Source: Actinosynnema sp. ALI-1.44
GTDB lineage: Bacteria > Actinomycetota > Actinomycetes > Mycobacteriales > Pseudonocardiaceae
Reading direction: 5' to 3'
Assembly: GCF_001984155.1 (NCBI RefSeq)
Contig: NZ_MTQO01000026.1
Coordinates: 31,356-95,355 of the forward strand
DNA length: 64,000 bases
Part shown: positions 51,419 through 59,654 of the stretch, in pieces
Layout of the letters: every line of letters starts with the position of its first letter
How positions within the stretch are numbered: position 1 is the first letter of the stretch
Notes under the pieces: model-generated
What the model saw: the letters and a program-made list of their open reading frames with translations, nothing else
What the model was told of the DNA's origin: nothing
Database searches by the model: none
Position numbers and translations under genes: made by a program

Positions 51419-52783
51419 CTAATCCTCGTCAGGCCCGCGCAGCACCCAGTGCTTGCGGCGCACGTAGTAACCGACCCCAGCCACAACCAGGATGCCAAGG
51501 GTGACGAACAAGCTCGGCCGCCCAACGTTCGGATCGCTCGCGGTCTGAACGGTCACGTACACCAGCGCCGCCAAGGCCAGCAGCGGAGGCACGGGATACC
51601 ACCGCATCCGGTACTGCGCGTGCGCCGTCCTCCCGTTGCGACGCCCGACAAGCGCGGCCACGCACAGCGCCGCGTAGACAACGATCAACGAGGAACCGGT
51701 GACCACCAGCAGCACGTCCAAGTCCACAAAGCACACCACCGCCGACAGCGCGCCGACCACGAGCGTGGCCACCCATGGCGTGTGGAACTTGGGGTGGATC
51801 GCACCGAGCGAGCGGTTTGCCTTGGCGGGCCAGACGGAATCCCGTGCTGTGCTGAAGAACAGGCGCGCGGTCAGCAGCAGGATCGCCAGCACCGCGTTGA
51901 TGATGGCCAGCGCGACCACGAGGCTGATCACGGTGTTCAGCCCGGACCCCGCGCGTTCGGTGATGAAGTACTCCATCATGTTCCCCGCGCCGAACAGGCT
52001 GTCCAGCGACGGCGCGCCGAGCAGGACCGCGGTCACCGGGACGATCTCGGCGACGACCGTGATCACCAGCGCCCAGAGGATCGCTTTCGCGATGCCACGG
52101 GAGGCGTCCGTAGTTTCCTCGCCCAGCACCACCGCTGAGCCGTAACCGTTGTAGGCGAAGATCGCGATCGCGGTGGCGGCACCGATCACGCCGATGGCCA
52201 CCGCCGCGGGCGGACTGCCCGCCACCGGTTCGGCGAACAGCGGCCGTTCCACATTCAGGAAACCCAGCGCGGCCACGACAACCAGCGCCAGGATCTCGAT
52301 GCCGAGGAACACACCGGTGACCCACGCGTTGAGCTTGATGTCCAGCACGCCGAACGCCGCTGCCACCACCACGGTCACCGCGGCCACCACCGGACCGTTC
52401 AGCGCGGGGAACACCGCCGACAGGTAGATGCCGACGCCCAGCGCGATCACCGCGACGATGATCACCTGGGTGACCAGGATCAGGCCCATCACCAGGAACC
52501 CGGGCAGCCGTCCGAGCACACGCGCGACGATCGCGTACTCGCCGCCGGCCAGCGGGTAGGCCGAGGCCAGTTCGGCGTAGACGAACGCCATGAAGACACC
52601 GACCACGCCCGCTGCCAGGAAACTCCAGATCGCGCCGGTCCCGGCCTGGCCCATCACCCCCGGCGCGATGATGAAGACCGAGGACGCCGGGCTGATCGCC
52701 GACAGCGTGATGAGCAGGGCGCCGAGGACCTTCAAACCTCGGCGCAACCGGGGCGCGGCGACGGTCGGGCCGGACTGGCTCAT
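51419..52783 (-). CDS. APC-superfamily amino-acid permease
   Basis: A 454-residue transporter with about twelve helices. APC marks are ITLSAISPASSVFIIAPG in helix 1, YAELASAYPLAGGEYAIVARVLG, FAYNGYGSAVVLGEETTDASRGIAKAI and ARDSVWPAKANRSLGAIHPKFHTP. It imports amino acids or small peptide-derived compounds. It is divergent from the TetR/DmpA-peptidase operon across a perfect operator dyad at 52805-52827, so TetR probably represses it. The peptidase partner suggests uptake of amino acids or beta-amino-acid/D-amino-acid derivatives. Confidence 0.93.
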   Translation of the reverse strand: MSQSGPTVAAPRLRRGLKVLGALLITLSAISPASSVFIIAPGVMGQAGTGAIWSFLAAGVVGVFMAFVYAELASAYPLAGGEYAIVARVLGRLPGFLVMGLILVTQVIIVAVIALGVGIYLSAVFPALNGPVVAAVTVVVAAAFGVLDIKLNAWVTGVFLGIEILALVVVAALGFLNVERPLFAEPVAGSPPAAVAIGVIGAATAIAIFAYNGYGSAVVLGEETTDASRGIAKAILWALVITVVAEIVPVTAVLLGAPSLDSLFGAGNMMEYFITERAGSGLNTVISLVVALAIINAVLAILLLTARLFFSTARDSVWPAKANRSLGAIHPKFHTPWVATLVVGALSAVVCFVDLDVLLVVTGSSLIVVYAALCVAALVGRRNGRTAHAQYRMRWYPVPPLLALAALVYVTVQTASDPNVGRPSLFVTLGILVVAGVGYYVRRKHWVLRGPDED

Positions 52784-52804
52784 AGCACACCTCCGTTGGT
52801 GGCA

Positions 52805-52827
52805 TTCTTTGAAGATGCATCAAAGAA
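52805..52827. promoter_or_regulatory. Operator dyad in the permease/TetR divergent region
   Basis: TTCTTTGA (52805-52812) and TCAAAGAA (52820-52827) are perfect 8-bp inverted arms around a 7-bp spacer. The site lies 22 bp upstream of the permease start codon and 65 bp upstream of the TetR start, the usual place for a TetR operator. Confidence 0.78.
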
Positions 52828-52891
52828 CTATGCTCGCCCCCAGTCAAGGGCCTACTTGGTTTTTCGATGTTTGTTCGACAAAATCGTGACC

Positions 52892-53494
52892 ATGGCACGC
52901 CCCAAGCGGCAGGAGGCCCGCCGCACCCAACTGGTGGAGGCAGCACGGCGCGCGGTGGTCGAGCGCGGGCTGGTCGACCTGCGCCTCGGCGACGTCGCCG
53001 AGCGGGCAGGGCTGTCGCCCGGCTCGGTGCTCTACTACTTCCCCACGCTGCCCGCACTGCTGCAGGAGGTGCAGCGGGAAGCGATGAACCGGTTCTGCAC
53101 CGCGCGCGAGGACGCCGTCCGCGACGAGCCCGACCAGCGAAGACGACTGCTCGCGATGATCATGAGCGGCCTGCCGGAAGGACCGGGTGACGAACTGGCC
53201 TACCTGCTCTACGAACTGGGCGCGTTCGCCCGCAAGGACCCCGCGTACGCGGCGAGGTACATCGAGCTCTACCAACGCCAGGTAGTGATCTACATGGGCA
53301 TCCTCGAAGCGGGCGCGGCGACGGGCGCGTTCCGCCTGACCGGCGACGCGCTGACCATCGCACGCAACATCGTGACCCTGGAAGACGGGTACGGCCTGCA
53401 CATGACCATGGCCGTGCCGACATACGAACCCGCCGAAGCCGCACGGCAGATCATCGCCTACGCGTCGGCCGTCACCGGATGTGAGCTGATATGA
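52892..53494 (+). CDS. TetR-family transcriptional regulator
   Basis: A 200-residue repressor. The HTH is ARRTQLVEAARRAVVERGLVDLRLGDVAERAGLSPGSVLYYFPTLPALLQEV, and the C-terminal ligand domain begins at MNRFCTAREDAV. The start is taken at ATG 52892 (MARPKRQE); the frame is open to 52796 but that part overlaps the promoter region. Its stop overlaps the start of the peptidase gene (ATGA). It is expected to regulate itself, the peptidase and the divergent permease. Confidence 0.9.
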   Translation: MARPKRQEARRTQLVEAARRAVVERGLVDLRLGDVAERAGLSPGSVLYYFPTLPALLQEVQREAMNRFCTAREDAVRDEPDQRRRLLAMIMSGLPEGPGDELAYLLYELGAFARKDPAYAARYIELYQRQVVIYMGILEAGAATGAFRLTGDALTIARNIVTLEDGYGLHMTMAVPTYEPAEAARQIIAYASAVTGCELI

Positions 53495-54588
53495 CACTGA
53501 CAACGCCATCAGGCAAGCCCCGCATCCGCTCGCTGGGCGTGGACCTGCCCGGCCGTCCCGGCCCGTACAACGCGATCACCGACGTGCCCGGAGTCTCGGT
53601 CGGGTACACCACGCTCGTCTCCGGCGACGCCGTGCGCACCGGCGTGACAGCGATCCTGCCGCGTCCACACGAGACAGTCGCGCACCCGTGCGCCGCGGGC
53701 TGGTACTCGTTGAACGGCAACGGCGAGATGACCGGGACGACGTGGCTCACCGAGACCGGCGCGTTGAGCCTGCCGGTGCTGATCACCAACACGCACGCGG
53801 TCGGCCCGTGCCACCGTGGCGTGATCGACTGGGTCGCGGAGAACAAACCGGACGGCGCCCACGAGTGGCTGCTGCCGGTGATCGCCGAGACGTGGGACGG
53901 CTACCTCAACGACATCAACGCCCCGACCGTGCAACCGGAGCACGCGAAAGCCGCCATCGAAGCCGCTGCGAGCGGCCCGATCGAGGAGGGTTCAGTCGGC
54001 GGCGGAACCGGGATGAACTGCTACAGCTTCAAAGGCGGCAGCGGCACGGCCTCGCGGATGGTCGAGTACGGATCGAACGAGTACGCCGTCGGCGCGTTCG
54101 TCCAGGCCAACTTCGGCGCACGGCGAGAGCTGACGGTCGCGGGAGTCCCGGTCGGCGCGGAACTCGCGGACGACAACCCGCTCCAGGACTGGAGCGTCGC
54201 ACAGGCCGGTGCCGGGTCGGTGATCGTCGTGCTGGCGACCGATGCTCCGCTGCTTCCCGGGCAGTGCACCGCGCTCGCGCGCCGCGTACCGCTCGGTCTC
54301 GCCCGCACCGGCACCAGCGGATCCCACTTCTCCGGCGACATCTTCCTCGCTTTCTCCACGGCCAACGAAGGCGCGCTGACCAGCGGGTTCCGCCACGAGC
54401 CCGGCGAGTTCGAGAACCTGCGGTTCATGCCGTGGGGACAGCTGGACCCGTTCTACGAGGCCGTGGTCCAGGCGGTCGAAGAAGCAGTGCTCAACGCGTT
54501 GAGCGCCAACGAGACCATGATCGGGCGCGAGGGCCACCGCTCGCCGAACCTGCCGCGCGAACGGCTCGTGGAACTACTGCGCCGCTGA
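53491..54588 (+). CDS. P1-family peptidase (DmpA / L-aminopeptidase-D-esterase-like)
   Basis: A 365-residue N-terminal-nucleophile hydrolase that cleaves itself before the catalytic Ser. The self-cleavage site is at Ser243 in AGAGSVIVVLATDAPLLPGQ. Other marks are SLGVDLPGRPGPYNAITDVPGVSVGYTT, NGNGEMTGTTWLTETG, EEGSVGGGTGMNCYSFKGG and the C-terminal GREGHRSPNLP. Family members release N-terminal D- or L-amino acids, or beta-amino acids as in BapA. It is translationally coupled to TetR and divergent from an amino-acid permease, consistent with use of unusual peptides. Its 3' end overlaps the convergent methyltransferase gene by 15 bp. Confidence 0.94.
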   Translation: MTLTTPSGKPRIRSLGVDLPGRPGPYNAITDVPGVSVGYTTLVSGDAVRTGVTAILPRPHETVAHPCAAGWYSLNGNGEMTGTTWLTETGALSLPVLITNTHAVGPCHRGVIDWVAENKPDGAHEWLLPVIAETWDGYLNDINAPTVQPEHAKAAIEAAASGPIEEGSVGGGTGMNCYSFKGGSGTASRMVEYGSNEYAVGAFVQANFGARRELTVAGVPVGAELADDNPLQDWSVAQAGAGSVIVVLATDAPLLPGQCTALARRVPLGLARTGTSGSHFSGDIFLAFSTANEGALTSGFRHEPGEFENLRFMPWGQLDPFYEAVVQAVEEAVLNALSANETMIGREGHRSPNLPRERLVELLRR

Positions 54589-55371
54589 CAAACAGACACC
54601 CCGAACGGCCCATGCCCGTGCGGTGAGCCGGATCGAACCATCGGCCTCGACAGGCAGACGGGTGCGTAGCGACTCGCGCAGGGCGTCGCGGTGATCACCG
54701 GACAACGACATGACGTATCCGGGCGCGGCGCCCTGTCCGCCCAGGAAGGGAGTCCAGTAGTCGTCGAAGTTCTCGAACACGGTCGGCACGTCGATGGCAC
54801 GGGTCGTCACATCTCGCAGGCCCGCGCCTGTCCACAGTCGAGTGAGCGCGTCCGGTTGGCAGATCGGGAACCGGCGCCCCTCGTCCACGTCGGCGACGGC
54901 CGGGTCGAGATCGACGGCCGCGTCCCAGCAGTAACGCATCATCTCCATACCGGCGGCGTAGTCCCAGACGTAGGCTGCCACAACACCTGACGGTGCCGCG
55001 GCCCGCGCGAACTCGGCTGCCGCGCGGGCCGCGTCCGGCATGAAGTTGAGCGCCAGGCCACTGACCACCGCGCCGAACTCGCCGCTGGCCACCGGCAGTG
55101 CCGCCGCGTCGCCGAGACGAAACTCCGCGCGCGGGTTGGCCGTGCGTGCGGTGGCCAGGAAACCTTCGGACGGATCGACGCCAACGACCTCAGCGGGCTC
55201 GGCCGTCGCCAGCACGACCGCGCTCAACGCACCTGTGCCGCACCCGACGTCCAACCAGCGCCCGCCTGCGGATACGGCCAGCCACTTCACGAACTCCCGC
55301 GCGACAGACCGGCTCCATCGGCCGACGTAGTTTTCATACGAGTTACCAACCGCCCACACCTCGTGCCCCAT
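54574..55371 (-). CDS. Class I SAM-dependent methyltransferase
   Basis: A 265-residue Rossmann-fold methyltransferase. Motif I is LDVGCGTGALS, the acidic second strand is VVGVDPSEGFL, motif II-like GDAAALPVASGEFGAVVSGLALNF, and the following helix is DAARAAAEFARAAAPSG. The pattern is of the UbiE/ArsM/small-molecule type; the acceptor is unknown. The start is set at 55371. It is convergent with the peptidase gene and lies 10 bp after the AraC gene on the same strand, so the two may be co-transcribed. Confidence 0.9.
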   Translation of the reverse strand: MGHEVWAVGNSYENYVGRWSRSVAREFVKWLAVSAGGRWLDVGCGTGALSAVVLATAEPAEVVGVDPSEGFLATARTANPRAEFRLGDAAALPVASGEFGAVVSGLALNFMPDAARAAAEFARAAAPSGVVAAYVWDYAAGMEMMRYCWDAAVDLDPAVADVDEGRRFPICQPDALTRLWTGAGLRDVTTRAIDVPTVFENFDDYWTPFLGGQGAAPGYVMSLSGDHRDALRESLRTRLPVEADGSIRLTARAWAVRGVCLSAAQ

Positions 55372-55381
55372 ACGGCCGACG

Positions 55382-56131
55382 CTACGCCTGCGCGCGGTGC
55401 AAAGCGCCTGGGGTGTGCCCGAACGAGCGGCGGAAGACGTCGATGAACGCGCTCGCCGACGACCATCCGCACCGGTGGGCCACGGCGGTCACCGGCACGT
55501 CGTCGGCCAGCATCCGCAAGGCGTGGTACAGCCGCAACTGGGTGCGCCACTGCGGAAACGTCATGCCGAGGTCGGACTGGAACAACCGGCTTAATGTCCG
55601 CTCGCCCGCGCCGACCACCCCACCCAGTTCGCCGAGCGTGCGCGCGTCGGCGGGGTCGTCCAGCAGCAGGGCGCAGAGTTCGACCAACCGTGGATCACGC
55701 GGCGCCGGGAGCTGCACGGCCCGCTGCGGCGACGCCTTGAGCTGGTCCAGCAGCACGGCACGCATCCGCCGCCGTTCGGCGTTGTCCGTGGACGGCCCGC
55801 TCGTGTAGGCGATGATCAGTTCTCGCAGCAGCGGGTTGACGGCTAGCACCGTGGGTTCGAGCAGGCTCAGCGGATTGGTGTACGAAGGCAGGCCGAGCAG
55901 GTGCAGTTCCACGTGGCCGTGTGCGCGGTGTTCGTGCACGGTTCCGGCCGGTACCCAGATGGCCTGGGTGCCCGGGGCGAACCAGGTGCCCGCGTCCGTG
56001 GTCACCGCCACGACACCTGAGCCCGCGTACACGATCTGGTGGTCGTCGTGCCGGTGCGCGTCGATGGTCGCCGACGGCTCCAGCTTGCGTGTGTGCGTCG
56101 GCGCCTCGGGCATGTGGCGGATTTCCGGCAT
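55382..56131 (-). CDS. AraC-family regulator with cupin sensor domain
   Basis: A 249-residue regulator. The N-terminal cupin is visible in TIDAHRHDDHQIVYAGSGVVAV and FAPGTQAIWVPAGTVHEHRAHG. The C-terminal HTH pair is LGELGGVVGAGERTLSRLFQ and VTAVAHRCGWSSASAFIDVFRRSFGHTPG. The first ATG (56131) or the internal ATG 56113 may be used; neither has a strong ribosome site. It is divergent from the FSR-type exporter across only 42 bp, so it probably controls that exporter directly. Confidence 0.9.
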   Translation of the reverse strand: MPEIRHMPEAPTHTRKLEPSATIDAHRHDDHQIVYAGSGVVAVTTDAGTWFAPGTQAIWVPAGTVHEHRAHGHVELHLLGLPSYTNPLSLLEPTVLAVNPLLRELIIAYTSGPSTDNAERRRMRAVLLDQLKASPQRAVQLPAPRDPRLVELCALLLDDPADARTLGELGGVVGAGERTLSRLFQSDLGMTFPQWRTQLRLYHALRMLADDVPVTAVAHRCGWSSASAFIDVFRRSFGHTPGALHRAQA

Positions 56132-56173
56132 AGTGTGGCAATTTATCGGAAGTGGGCCAGCCCGGTCGCGGCA

Positions 56174-57346
56174 ATGCTGACAGCCATGCTCAAGAATCGC
56201 CCGGTCACCCTGTTGTCGGCCGGACATGCCTGTGTGGACGTGTACCAGGGGGCGGTCGCGGCCCTGGTCCCGTACTTCATCTCCGAACGCGCCTACACCT
56301 ACGCCGCCGCTGCGGGCATCGTGCTGGCCGCGTCGCTTCTGTCGTCGGTCGTGCAGCCGGTCTTCGGTGCGCTGACCGATCGTTGGTCCATGCCGTGGCT
56401 GCTCCCGGTGAGCACTCTCGCGGGCGGTGTCGGCATCGCGTTGTGCGGGATCACCCAGCAGTACACGCTCACGCTCGTCTTCGTGGCGCTCTCGGGCATC
56501 GGAGTGGCCGCGTACCACCCGGAGGCGGCCAGGGTGGCGCGCATGGCCAGCCGGGGCAGCCACACGTCGATGGGCTGGTTCAGCCTCGGCGGGAACCTCG
56601 GGTTCGCCGCTGCCCCGCTCATGGTGGCCGCGGCGGTCGCCACCGGAGGCCTGGGTGCCTCGCCGCTGCTGGTGATCCCCGCGGTGATCGGCTCAGTGCT
56701 CGCGGTGGCCGCGCTCCGGTCGATGAAGCCGTCGCAAGTCGACGCCAAGACGCGCGCGGCCGAGGCCGGGCCGGACGACTGGTCGTCGTTCGGGCGGCTG
56801 ACCGGCGCGATCATGTGCCGCTCCATCGTTTTCATCGGGTTGAGCGCGTTCGTCTCGCTCTACACCAGCCAACGGGTGGGCGGCGGAACCGCTGTCGGCA
56901 CAGCGGCCCTGTTCGTGCTGTACCTCGGCGGGGCGATCGGGACGGTCGCAGGCGGACGGCTGGCGGACAAATACGGGCGCCTGCGTGTCGTGCAGTGGTC
57001 CTACGCGATCACAGTGCTGGCGGTCGCCGGTGTCGTGTTCGTGCCGGGGCCGTTGCTGTTCCTGTTCGTGGCGTTGAGTTCCGCCTGCCTGTACGTGCCG
57101 TTCTCCCTGCACATCACGCTCGGCCAGGACTACCTGCCACGGCATCTCGGCACCGCCAGTGGCGTGACGCTGGGCCTGACGGTCAGCGTCGGCGGCCTGG
57201 CCAGCCCGGTCATCGGGGCCATCGCCGACGCCACCTCGCTCCAGACGGCACTGGCGCCGCTGATCGTGCTCCCGGCGTTCGGCTGGCTGCTCATCCGCGC
57301 ACTTCGAGAGCCAGTGTCGTACCCCTGTGTCAAAGTGGGCGCATGA
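56174..57346 (+). CDS. MFS exporter, fosmidomycin-resistance (FSR) type
   Basis: A 390-residue transporter with twelve helices. FSR marks are GHACVDVYQGAVAALVPYFI in helix 1, VFGALTDRWSMPWLLPVST and GIGVAAYHPEAARVARMASRG, the HPEA motif being characteristic of the family. Members export fosmidomycin or other small acids and drugs. ATG at 56174 is used, with ATG 56186 as an alternative. It overlaps the following DUF2461 gene (ATGA), and is divergent from a cupin-AraC regulator, giving a self-contained efflux locus. Confidence 0.92.
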   Translation: MLTAMLKNRPVTLLSAGHACVDVYQGAVAALVPYFISERAYTYAAAAGIVLAASLLSSVVQPVFGALTDRWSMPWLLPVSTLAGGVGIALCGITQQYTLTLVFVALSGIGVAAYHPEAARVARMASRGSHTSMGWFSLGGNLGFAAAPLMVAAAVATGGLGASPLLVIPAVIGSVLAVAALRSMKPSQVDAKTRAAEAGPDDWSSFGRLTGAIMCRSIVFIGLSAFVSLYTSQRVGGGTAVGTAALFVLYLGGAIGTVAGGRLADKYGRLRVVQWSYAITVLAVAGVVFVPGPLLFLFVALSSACLYVPFSLHITLGQDYLPRHLGTASGVTLGLTVSVGGLASPVIGAIADATSLQTALAPLIVLPAFGWLLIRALREPVSYPCVKVGA

Positions 57347-57969
57347 CGGAACAGTTCACCGGATGGCCGCGTCAGGCGCTCGACGTGCTGACGCAGCTGG
57401 AAGGGTTGCCGTCGGCGGAAACCAGGCAGCAACTGCGCAAGGACAGGGAAAGCCTGGTCCGCCGTCCGATGATCGCCCTGCTGGCCGACCTGGCCGACAG
57501 CGACCCGCGCTACGAGGACTTTTCCGTGTGGGGCTACGGGAAAGAGCCGTTCTGGTGGCAGAACCAGGGCGGGATCGTCCGGTTCACGCGGTGCGTCGAA
57601 CTGGTCGTCCGCCTCAATCTCGACGGGCTGCACGTGAAGGCCGCGTGGCACTACCCCGACCCCGGGCAGGTCCCGCGGTACCGCGCGGCCGTCGACACCG
57701 AGGGAGCCAAGCTCGCCGCCATCCTGGAGTCGTTACGCACCAAGGGCTACGACATCACCGGCGACGTCATGAAACGCACACCCCGCGAGTACCCGGCCGA
57801 CCATCCGCACGCGAACCTGTTACGCCACAGGTCGATCATCGCGAGCCGAACACTGTCCGATGAGGACGTGCTGTGGACGCCGCACGCCTTGACCTGGGTG
57901 GCCGAGCGCGCCGACGAACTGGACGACCTGATCGGCTGGCTCAGCCGCGCGGTCACCACCCCTGGTTGA
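57343..57969 (+). CDS. DUF2461 family protein
   Basis: A 208-residue cytoplasmic protein of the DUF2461/TIGR02453 family. Marks are FTGWPRQALDVLTQLEG, QLRKDRESLVRRPMIALLADL and the C-terminal MKRTPREYPADHPHANLLRH followed by RSIIASR, close to the family's KRPPRGYDxDHPHAELLRHKS pattern. Function is unknown. It is translationally coupled to the exporter gene, although such DUF2461 genes are not usually tied to transporters, so coupling may be incidental. An open frame in the same phase starting at 56152 is an artefact. Confidence 0.88.
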   Translation: MTEQFTGWPRQALDVLTQLEGLPSAETRQQLRKDRESLVRRPMIALLADLADSDPRYEDFSVWGYGKEPFWWQNQGGIVRFTRCVELVVRLNLDGLHVKAAWHYPDPGQVPRYRAAVDTEGAKLAAILESLRTKGYDITGDVMKRTPREYPADHPHANLLRHRSIIASRTLSDEDVLWTPHALTWVAERADELDDLIGWLSRAVTTPG

Positions 57970-58051
57970 CGCGTCCATGTGTCCATCCCGCGCCGCGTTT
58001 GGACAAGCGATCTAGATGTTCTCATGTGGCCAGTCGATGGGAGGGCACGCG

Positions 58052-58387
58052 ATGACCGACACGCTCGTGGACGACTACGACACGCACAGTCGCGGCCTGC
58101 GGGCGTACGTGGCGTCGGTCGCGGGAAGGCTGGGCATCGGCATGGAGTCGTGCTGCCTGGACACCAGCAGGCCCTCGCAGGCCTACATCGCGCTCGACGA
58201 ACGGCTGGACCAGTTCCCCGGCCGCGATCTGGCGCTGTTATGGGACGAGGGCTCGGGCTGGATCGCGGCGCTCGACGGGCACGGCGACGACGACATGGTC
58301 ATCGTGTCCCGGCTGTACGGCGACGTCATGCCCGACCCCGCAACGGTGGCGCGGTTCGTGACGTCGTTGAACGAGATGGCCGGGTAA
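58052..58387 (+). CDS. DUF6292 family protein
   Basis: A 111-residue soluble protein of a small actinobacterial family of unknown function. It shows SRGLRAYVASVAGRLGIGMES, AYIALDERLDQFPGRDLALLWDEGSGW and a C-terminal MPDPATVARFVTSLNEM. ATG at 58052 follows GGGAGGG. It stands alone between the DUF2461 gene and the convergent SDR-like gene. No motif suggests an activity; these genes often neighbour regulatory genes in this group of bacteria. Confidence 0.85.
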   Translation: MTDTLVDDYDTHSRGLRAYVASVAGRLGIGMESCCLDTSRPSQAYIALDERLDQFPGRDLALLWDEGSGWIAALDGHGDDDMVIVSRLYGDVMPDPATVARFVTSLNEMAG

Positions 58388-58439
58388 GCCCTCATCCCTG
58401 AGGCGCTCGCAGGTTTCACGGGCGGCAGCGACAGGTGTC

Positions 58440-59045
58440 TCAGCCGTATGCGCGGATGATCTGACCTGTGTCGCCGCCATCCACACACTGGAGGTAGTGC
58501 CCGACCACTTCCTCCATCGGCACCGGCCGCATGCCCGGGAAGTGCGAGTCGAAGGCGTCGACCGAATCGCTGACCAGCGTGGGGCTGACGACGTTGACCC
58601 GCATGCCCCGGGGCAGTTCGATCGCCGCGGAAAGCACGAAACTGTGCAGGGCCCCGCTGATGACGCCGCCGCCGGTGACACGCGGCCACGCCTCGTCGGC
58701 GAAAATGCCCGATGTCAGGGTGAACGACGCGCCGTCCGCGCAGTGGTGCTGCCCGGTCAGCACGAGGTCGACCTGCCCGAAGAACTTCGCGCGCATGTTC
58801 TCCGCCAACGCGTCCGCGGTGAGCGTCGCGAAGTCGTCGAGCGCTCCGTGCGCCGCGATGCTCACGACCGCGTCCACCGGGCCCACCTCGCGGTACATGG
58901 CCTCGATGCTGGCGTGATCGACGAGATCCACGCGCACCTCGCCCGAGGTACGCCCGGCCACGACGACCTCGTGTCCTGCTTGGTCAAGCGCGGGCACCAG
59001 CCGCCGTCCGATGGTGCCCGCGCCGCCGACAACGATGATTCGCAC
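58440..59045 (-). CDS. Atypical short SDR-fold protein, ECF41-controlled
   Basis: A 201-residue Rossmann protein. The N-terminal cofactor motif is IIVVGGAGTIGRRLV, followed by VVVAGRTSGEVRVDL. The classical active site is not intact: where YxxxK is expected the sequence reads SGALHSFVLSAAIELPRGMR, and the protein is ~50 residues shorter than classical SDRs. It may bind NAD(P) without the standard catalysis. GTG at 59045 follows GGGGGA. It is second gene after the carboxymuconolactone-decarboxylase-like gene and belongs to the oxidoreductase class of ECF41 target genes. A hairpin covers its ribosome binding site. Confidence 0.86.
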   Translation of the reverse strand: MRIIVVGGAGTIGRRLVPALDQAGHEVVVAGRTSGEVRVDLVDHASIEAMYREVGPVDAVVSIAAHGALDDFATLTADALAENMRAKFFGQVDLVLTGQHHCADGASFTLTSGIFADEAWPRVTGGGVISGALHSFVLSAAIELPRGMRVNVVSPTLVSDSVDAFDSHFPGMRPVPMEEVVGHYLQCVDGGDTGQIIRAYG

Positions 59046-59052
59046 CGCGTTT

Positions 59053-59092
59053 CCCCCTGTCCACGTCCTGTTGATCATCGTAGGACAGGGGG
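59053..59092 (-). promoter_or_regulatory. Intercistronic hairpin covering the SDR ribosome binding site
   Basis: In the minus-strand transcript CCCCCTGTCC (59092-59083) pairs perfectly with GGACAGGGGG (59062-59053), whose G-run is the Shine-Dalgarno of the SDR gene 7 nt before GTG 59045. The 10-bp stem with a 20-nt loop could block translation or act as an attenuator between the two genes. Confidence 0.65.
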
Positions 59093-59106
59093 CGCGGAAC
59101 GCCGAA

Positions 59107-59583
59107 TCAGTTCTGCCACTCCTGCGAAGGCGCCACTCCGGGCAGCGGCTTCGCGATGAGTGCCAACGGGATGAAGAAGCAGACCTGCCCGATCGCCGTG
59201 ATGAGCTTGACGAACGCCTTGTCGTCGTAGTGCTGTGACGCCTGCGCGTACAACTCGTCAGACACCCTTTCGCCGTACGGGTTCGCGGTGAGCACGGCCT
59301 CCGCAAGAGCCAACGCGGCCCGTTCGGCATCGGTGAACGACAAGGCGTCCCGCCACGACGAGACAGCGGTGATGCGTTCCTCCGTTTCCCCTGCCTTGCG
59401 CAGGTTGTCGGTGTGCATGACGGTCAGATAGGTGTTGCCGACGATCTGACCGGCCCGCAACTGGACCAGGCTGATCGTGGTCGGCGGGACCGAACCGTTC
59501 CTCGTCGCCTTGAACAGAGCTTTGACGACCTCGCCGAGCTCGGGGACGACAGCGGTCGGGTTGGACATTCGCGGCTGGGCCAT
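59107..59583 (-). CDS. Carboxymuconolactone decarboxylase-like protein lacking the Cys pair
   Basis: A 158-residue helical protein of the CMD/AhpD fold. The core helix reads VQLRAGQIVGNTYLTVMHTDNLRKAG; relatives carry a CxxC in this place (NGCAYCVDMHT-like), but here both Cys are replaced while the His is kept. Peroxidase-type thiol chemistry is therefore unlikely; decarboxylase-like or binding function is possible. ATG at 59583 follows AAGGGAA. It is the first gene of a two-gene operon driven by an ECF41-type promoter (59618-59644) facing the sigma gene. Confidence 0.88.
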   Translation of the reverse strand: MAQPRMSNPTAVVPELGEVVKALFKATRNGSVPPTTISLVQLRAGQIVGNTYLTVMHTDNLRKAGETEERITAVSSWRDALSFTDAERAALALAEAVLTANPYGERVSDELYAQASQHYDDKAFVKLITAIGQVCFFIPLALIAKPLPGVAPSQEWQN

Positions 59584-59617
59584 GGGGGTTCCCTTCGTTT
59601 GACTCCACTGCCGCCCT

Positions 59618-59644
59618 GACGGATGGCGCCTCGCGAATGTGACC
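59618..59644 (-). promoter_or_regulatory. ECF41-type promoter of the CMD-like/SDR operon
   Basis: On the minus strand GGTCACA (59644-59638), exactly 16 bp, then CGTC (59621-59618). The published ECF41 consensus is TGTCACA-N16-CGTC, so only one position differs. It lies 35-61 bp upstream of the CMD-like start codon. Confidence 0.85.
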
Positions 59645-59654
59645 GGGTACGTGT

